A stretch of 9,716 nucleotides of DNA, from contig PMXH01000443.1 in NCBI GenBank assembly GCA_003165855.1, forward strand, positions 3,220-12,935, in the 5' to 3' direction. The stretch comes from Acidobacteriaceae bacterium (lineage in GTDB: Bacteria > Acidobacteriota > Terriglobia > Terriglobales > Acidobacteriaceae). Both the position numbers and the translations under genes were made by a program. Below are positions 7,426 to 9,716 of this stretch, piece after piece (the first letter of the stretch is position 1; every line of letters starts with the position of its first letter). The notes below the pieces were generated by a model, which saw only the letters and a program-made list of their open reading frames with translations, was not told where the DNA came from and did not search any database.

Positions 7426-7712
7426 ATCAGGTCATGATGACAGTCACAACTCCAAGAATCACATCTGGGGACATGCGCACACCTCCGCTTAGTCAGAGCC
7501 GGCCCTTGACTGCGGAGAATTGTACGCTCCCAGCTTTTCAGTAGCGAACAACACACGAATCTACTACCCTCTCTCGATGGAAGAAGGCAGCAAACGAGTG
7601 CTCATCGCGGCGTCAGTTTCAATGCTGCAGAAGCGATCATGCGGAAACGGAAGATTGATGGGAAGTAGGGGCAAATAGGGGTCTTAACGTAGCGCGGGTG
7701 ATGGTGCCGGAA
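7426..7712. other. Non-coding stretch, nothing recognised
   Basis: Between the TTCA hairpin and the end of the 68-aa ORF no RNA gene, convincing promoter or terminator was found. The only small frame of note is a 33-codon ATG ORF (7577-7678, +) without a ribosome binding site. No terminator for the minus-strand pair was seen either. Confidence 0.5.
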
Positions 7713-7919
7713 CTAATGGAGTCTATCCCACACTAGTTGCACAAACGTGCGGGCTTCCGCAAGGTGGGGGTCCGTAGCCAAGTCGTAATTTTCGATAACG
7801 CGCTGAACCCAACGGGGACCGTGGTTTCCTTCTGATTTGCAAAATCCCTCTAATTCACCAACCGAGAGCACCAGGCGGGATTTCTTCAGCTCCTCGGCGC
7901 CGTTGAACAATTGACCCAT
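7713..7919 (-). CDS. 68-aa protein of unknown function, translationally coupled to the upstream hydrolase gene
   Basis: The ATG at 7919-7917 overlaps the TAA of the preceding gene (TAATG, one base shared), a usual sign of coupled translation or reinitiation; no Shine-Dalgarno sequence of its own is visible. It ends at TAG 7715-7713. The product is soluble, charged and probably mostly helical (MGQLFNGAEELKKSR at the N-terminus, ENYDLATDPHLAEARTF, ending VWDRLH). It has no signal peptide or membrane segment, unlike its secreted partner, and a single Cys. I do not recognise a family. The overlap and ordinary amino-acid composition favour a real gene; a chance ORF remains possible. Confidence 0.5.
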   Translation of the reverse strand: MGQLFNGAEELKKSRLVLSVGELEGFCKSEGNHGPRWVQRVIENYDLATDPHLAEARTFVQLVWDRLH

Positions 7920-9289
7920 TATGGAGCAGTTTGCAATTGGCAGAGCGCGACGACATCACTGCCGATCGTTTGTGCGCCGATCAGTGAGTTGGGAATCGAG
8001 TGTGCGGCGCCGGCAATACACGAGCTGCCTTTTGCGCTTGTGATGGCGCTTTCCCACGTCGTCCCCTGATTCGGGCCGGCGCCCATGTCCAGATCGCCGA
8101 ATCGAAAGTTGACGAAGGTGTTGGGATATGACAGGGCGGCGTCCGTCGACACGACGCTGTCGTGCAGGAAGATTGCATCAAAAGTCGTCTCGTGCGTCTT
8201 GTAGGTCTCGGAGCAGATGGGCTTGGAGTAGGCCGGATCAATAAACTGCTCGGTGCCCGAGAGACCCACGCCATAACCCGAGAGGTTTCCGCAAGGGTTT
8301 ACGACATCCGGCTGGGTCCCATCGCATGCCCAGACCTGTTGCGAGAAGGACGGTCCGCTGGTGGGTTCAACCATGGCAAAGATGGAGCCTAGGCCGTAGT
8401 GCGTCATGGCTTGCCCGATTTCTTCCGCCCCGGCGCTATTGCCTGTTGCACAGAACGGGGCCCCGGTGTTTGCCTGGTGAATGTTGGTGTAAATCCACTG
8501 GGCCAGCGTGGCATAGCGGCAAGCGAGGGCCCGGACGCCGCCAGGGCCCGTTTCCCAGCCGTGGGGTTGCGACATCGTGAAGGGATGGTCCCACGTAGTC
8601 TGAGCTACGGTAAGTCCCGCTTGACTAACCGTATCCAGGACCGTGGTTCCATACGTGTAGTCCTTTTCATACAAACCGGTTCCGTTCCCCCCACTCGAAA
8701 AAACCACGCTTCCAACCGGAGTGCCGGTGGGATAGGTGACCTTTACATAGCCGGTAAAGTCATTAACATTGGGGCAGGAAATACTGACCGCGTAGCAAAC
8801 TCCCGTAAGACCGCCGGGGGGACAGTGCACAGATGTGCCGATCGCTGTGCCTAACGGATCCGTAACGGTGACGACGCTCGAACCACTGACCGACCCGTAG
8901 GAAGCAGTAATGGTCGCTGTCCCTCCAGCGGTTGCCTTTACCTGGCCGGCCGAAGTCAGTTGCGCCTGGGTCGGCCCCGAGGAAGACCAGACAACAGTGT
9001 CGGTAATATCTGCCTGCGCTCCATTCCCCCATATACCGGTAGCAGCAAACTGCTTTTGACTCCCTAGGGTGAGCGTTGGGTTCGCGGGTGTGACAGAAAT
9101 CAAAACTAAACCCGAGAGCTTGCCCTCGCTCGACGGATTTGTCGATTGCAGAGGCGGAGATGGTGAGGTTCTTCCTTTAGCCGCTAATATCTCTGTTTTT
9201 GCGGAGGTTTGAGGTTTCGCCATTAAAGCGCTGCAGCCAAGCATTGACAGCGCAAGCAACCATTGCGAGAGTATCCTAAGTTTTGCCAC
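7919..9289 (-). CDS. Secreted alpha/beta-hydrolase-like protein (putative esterase) with Big_2 Ig-like module
   Basis: 456 aa. GTG 9289 is the first possible start: an in-frame TAG lies about 15 nt upstream, and GGGGG sits 7 nt before the GTG. Residues 1-24 are a signal peptide; MLGC at 16-19 is a weak lipobox, so the protein could be a lipoprotein or be cut after L-M-A at 24. Residues about 60-145 are a Big_2 module (ISVTPANPTLTLG, VVWSSS, TATITASYG). The rest looks like an alpha/beta hydrolase: a VVFSSGGNGTGLY strand and possible oxyanion loop (195-207), a nucleophile elbow G-N-S-A-G with Ser285, an acidic turn FGDLDMG (D399 or D401), and His430 in GAAHSIP. These would form a Ser-Asp-His triad. 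Ten cysteines suggest disulfides. The substrate is unknown. It is the first gene of a two-gene unit, with IS remnant DNA starting 40 bp upstream; no strong promoter was found. Confidence 0.8.
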   Translation of the reverse strand: MAKLRILSQWLLALSMLGCSALMAKPQTSAKTEILAAKGRTSPSPPLQSTNPSSEGKLSGLVLISVTPANPTLTLGSQKQFAATGIWGNGAQADITDTVVWSSSGPTQAQLTSAGQVKATAGGTATITASYGSVSGSSVVTVTDPLGTAIGTSVHCPPGGLTGVCYAVSISCPNVNDFTGYVKVTYPTGTPVGSVVFSSGGNGTGLYEKDYTYGTTVLDTVSQAGLTVAQTTWDHPFTMSQPHGWETGPGGVRALACRYATLAQWIYTNIHQANTGAPFCATGNSAGAEEIGQAMTHYGLGSIFAMVEPTSGPSFSQQVWACDGTQPDVVNPCGNLSGYGVGLSGTEQFIDPAYSKPICSETYKTHETTFDAIFLHDSVVSTDAALSYPNTFVNFRFGDLDMGAGPNQGTTWESAITSAKGSSCIAGAAHSIPNSLIGAQTIGSDVVALCQLQTAP

Positions 9290-9329
9290 GACACACCCCC
9301 ATCGCTAGAAATGTGAAGCCCTGTGGGTC

Positions 9330-9373
9330 TGACCTGACTGATCTTTTGTACCGAGTGGAATGATAGTGTAACG
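9330..9373 (+). mobile_element. Presumed right end (terminal repeat) of the IS3-family remnant
   Basis: On the plus strand the sequence begins TGACCTGACTGATC at 9330 and continues through TTTTGTACCGAGTGG. An end starting TG, here TGACC, and located shortly after the OrfB 3' end is what IS3-family elements usually show. No matching left end or target duplication exists in the window, so the boundary is tentative. Confidence 0.45.
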
Positions 9374-9405
9374 CCTCTTTTGACCTTTGTCCGTAGTCGT
9401 CGTCG

Positions 9406-9456
9406 GGGGTGTGGAGATGTGGGAAACGCGAAGCGTTTTCCATATCTCCATGCCCC
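9406..9456 (+). repeat. Long hairpin: 24-bp stem with GAA loop inside the IS remnant
   Basis: As plus-strand RNA, 9406-9429 pairs with 9433-9456 without a bulge around gaa (9430-9432): 20 Watson-Crick and 4 G-U pairs (9410-9452, 9411-9451, 9419-9443, 9423-9439). On the minus strand those four become C-A mismatches. It lies after the conserved part of the OrfB remnant and before the presumed element end. No T tract follows, so it is not a standard terminator. Confidence 0.8.
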
Positions 9457-9611
9457 GGTTTTGGAATGATGGTTTGTGGTGCCGGTGGCCGGTAGCCTAG
9501 CGCCGAGTGCGGACGCTCCGTGTTTGTATTCCACACGCCATCTCTCCGTCAGAATCTGCGCCTCCTTACAACGAGTAAAAGATCTCGCCGTTCAGGTCAC
9601 TTTCAATTCAC

Positions 9612-9648
9612 GGACAAAAGCCAAAGGACACCCTTCGCGGGGTGCCCT
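9612..9648 (-). terminator. Rho-independent terminator of the tRNA-Arg gene
   Basis: On the minus strand AGGGCACCC (9648-9640) pairs with GGGTGTCCT (9633-9625) around a 6-nt loop: 9 bp including one G-U. A T-rich tail TTGGCTTTTG follows. It starts 15 nt after the tRNA CCA end, as expected for a single-tRNA transcript. Confidence 0.65.
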
Positions 9649-9663
9649 AAGTGATTGAAAAGA

Positions 9664-9716
9664 TGGTGCGCCCTGAGAGATTCGAACTCCCGACCTTCTG
9701 GTTCGTAGCCAGACGC
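9664..9716 (-). tRNA. tRNA-Arg (anticodon ACG), 3' part only
   Basis: The minus strand shows the anticodon arm TCTGG-CTACGAA-CCAGA with anticodon ACG (plus-strand cgt 9704-9706). It then shows the variable loop, the T arm GGGAG-TTCGAAT-CTCTC, the acceptor strand AGGGCGC, discriminator A and an encoded CCA (9666-9664). The D arm and 5' acceptor strand lie beyond the window. ACG, read as ICG after deamination, decodes CGU/CGC/CGA arginine codons. Confidence 0.92.

Larger units (their letters stand above)
9330..9598 (-). pseudogene. Decayed 3' end of an IS3-family transposase (OrfB) gene
   Basis: On the minus strand three frame segments together give the C-terminal end of an IS3-type DDE transposase. 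LNGEIFYSL (9595-9569) is followed by an extra T at 9568, which makes a TAA. KEAQILTERWRVEY (9567-9526) is followed by one extra A within 9525-9523. Then comes NTERPHSALGYRPPAPQ. The E-Y-N-T-x-R-P-H-S-x-L-G-Y-x-P-P-A-P signature is typical of this family. The first half of OrfB, the DDE core and OrfA are missing, so it cannot be functional. Homology may extend up to about 9620, where it meets the tRNA terminator. The frame stays open past the presumed element end to 9276, which has no meaning after decay. Confidence 0.85.

Noticed and set aside
7577..7678. 33-codon ORF (MEEGSKRVLIAAS start) on the plus strand
   Set aside because: It has no Shine-Dalgarno sequence, no promoter at a proper distance and no recognisable domain, and it is short enough to be chance.
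9276..9536. 86-codon minus-strand ORF that could be called a small protein
   Set aside because: Its start carries the RPHSALGYRPPAP tail of an IS3 transposase and its end runs past the element into the next gene's leader. It is a pseudogene frame, not a separate gene.
9592..9599. TCAGGTCA, an 8-bp inverted match to the TGACCTGA at 9330, looking like the left end of a 270-bp deleted IS
   Set aside because: In the transposase frame these bases encode the D-L-N of the OrfB motif LNGEIFYSL, so they are internal coding sequence. The flanks (ggtc and cttt) show no target duplication.
1..9716. CRISPR array, toxin-antitoxin pair, phage defence genes or retron
   Set aside because: No spaced repeats, no paired small ORFs with known motifs and no reverse transcriptase or nuclease signature were found on either strand.

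Overview
The window looks like chromosomal DNA of a member of the Acidobacteriota (Terriglobia-like). This is inferred from moderately high GC, a run of large secreted proteins built from Ig-like modules (choice-of-anchor D/ASH-type, Big_1-type and Big_2-type), a quinoprotein-like propeller of a type common in that phylum, and GC-rich palindromes between genes. No ribosomal or other marker gene fixes the taxon, so the assignment is moderate.

Layout. Bases 1-2486 (+) hold the 3' part of a large secreted protein: four Ig-like modules followed by a cysteine-rich, barrel-like C-terminal domain. Convergent with it, 36 bp away, is a secreted PQQ-type beta-propeller protein with three C-terminal Big_1-like repeats (5099 to 2523, -). 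A divergent intergenic region (5100-5590) separates it from a secreted sialidase-superfamily (Asp-box/BNR) protein (5591-7297, +). That region has a good sigma70-type promoter facing each way, a perfect 12-bp tandem repeat just upstream of one -35 box, and between the promoters a 121-bp palindromic, MITE/REP-like element. Bases 7298-7712 have no convincing gene but contain two hairpins and a degenerate hexamer tract. A minus-strand pair follows: a secreted alpha/beta-hydrolase-like protein with a Big_2 module (9289 to 7919), and a 68-aa ORF of unknown function coupled to it by a TAATG stop/start overlap (7919 to 7713). Upstream of that pair lie the decayed 3' end of an IS3-family transposase gene (about 9330-9598, at least two frameshifts), a very long hairpin inside it, and the 3' part of a tRNA-Arg(ACG) with its own terminator (minus strand, running off the window).

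The four large genes all encode exported proteins that pair a propeller or enzyme-like domain with (in three of four) Ig-like modules. They have no transporter, SusC/D pair or regulator with them, so the sequence supports a cluster of extracytoplasmic proteins rather than a defined pathway. The least explained items are the 121-bp element between divergent promoters, the tandem operator-like repeat, the 24-bp hairpin in the IS remnant, the coupled small ORF, and the extra domain inserted into the Asp-box propeller.
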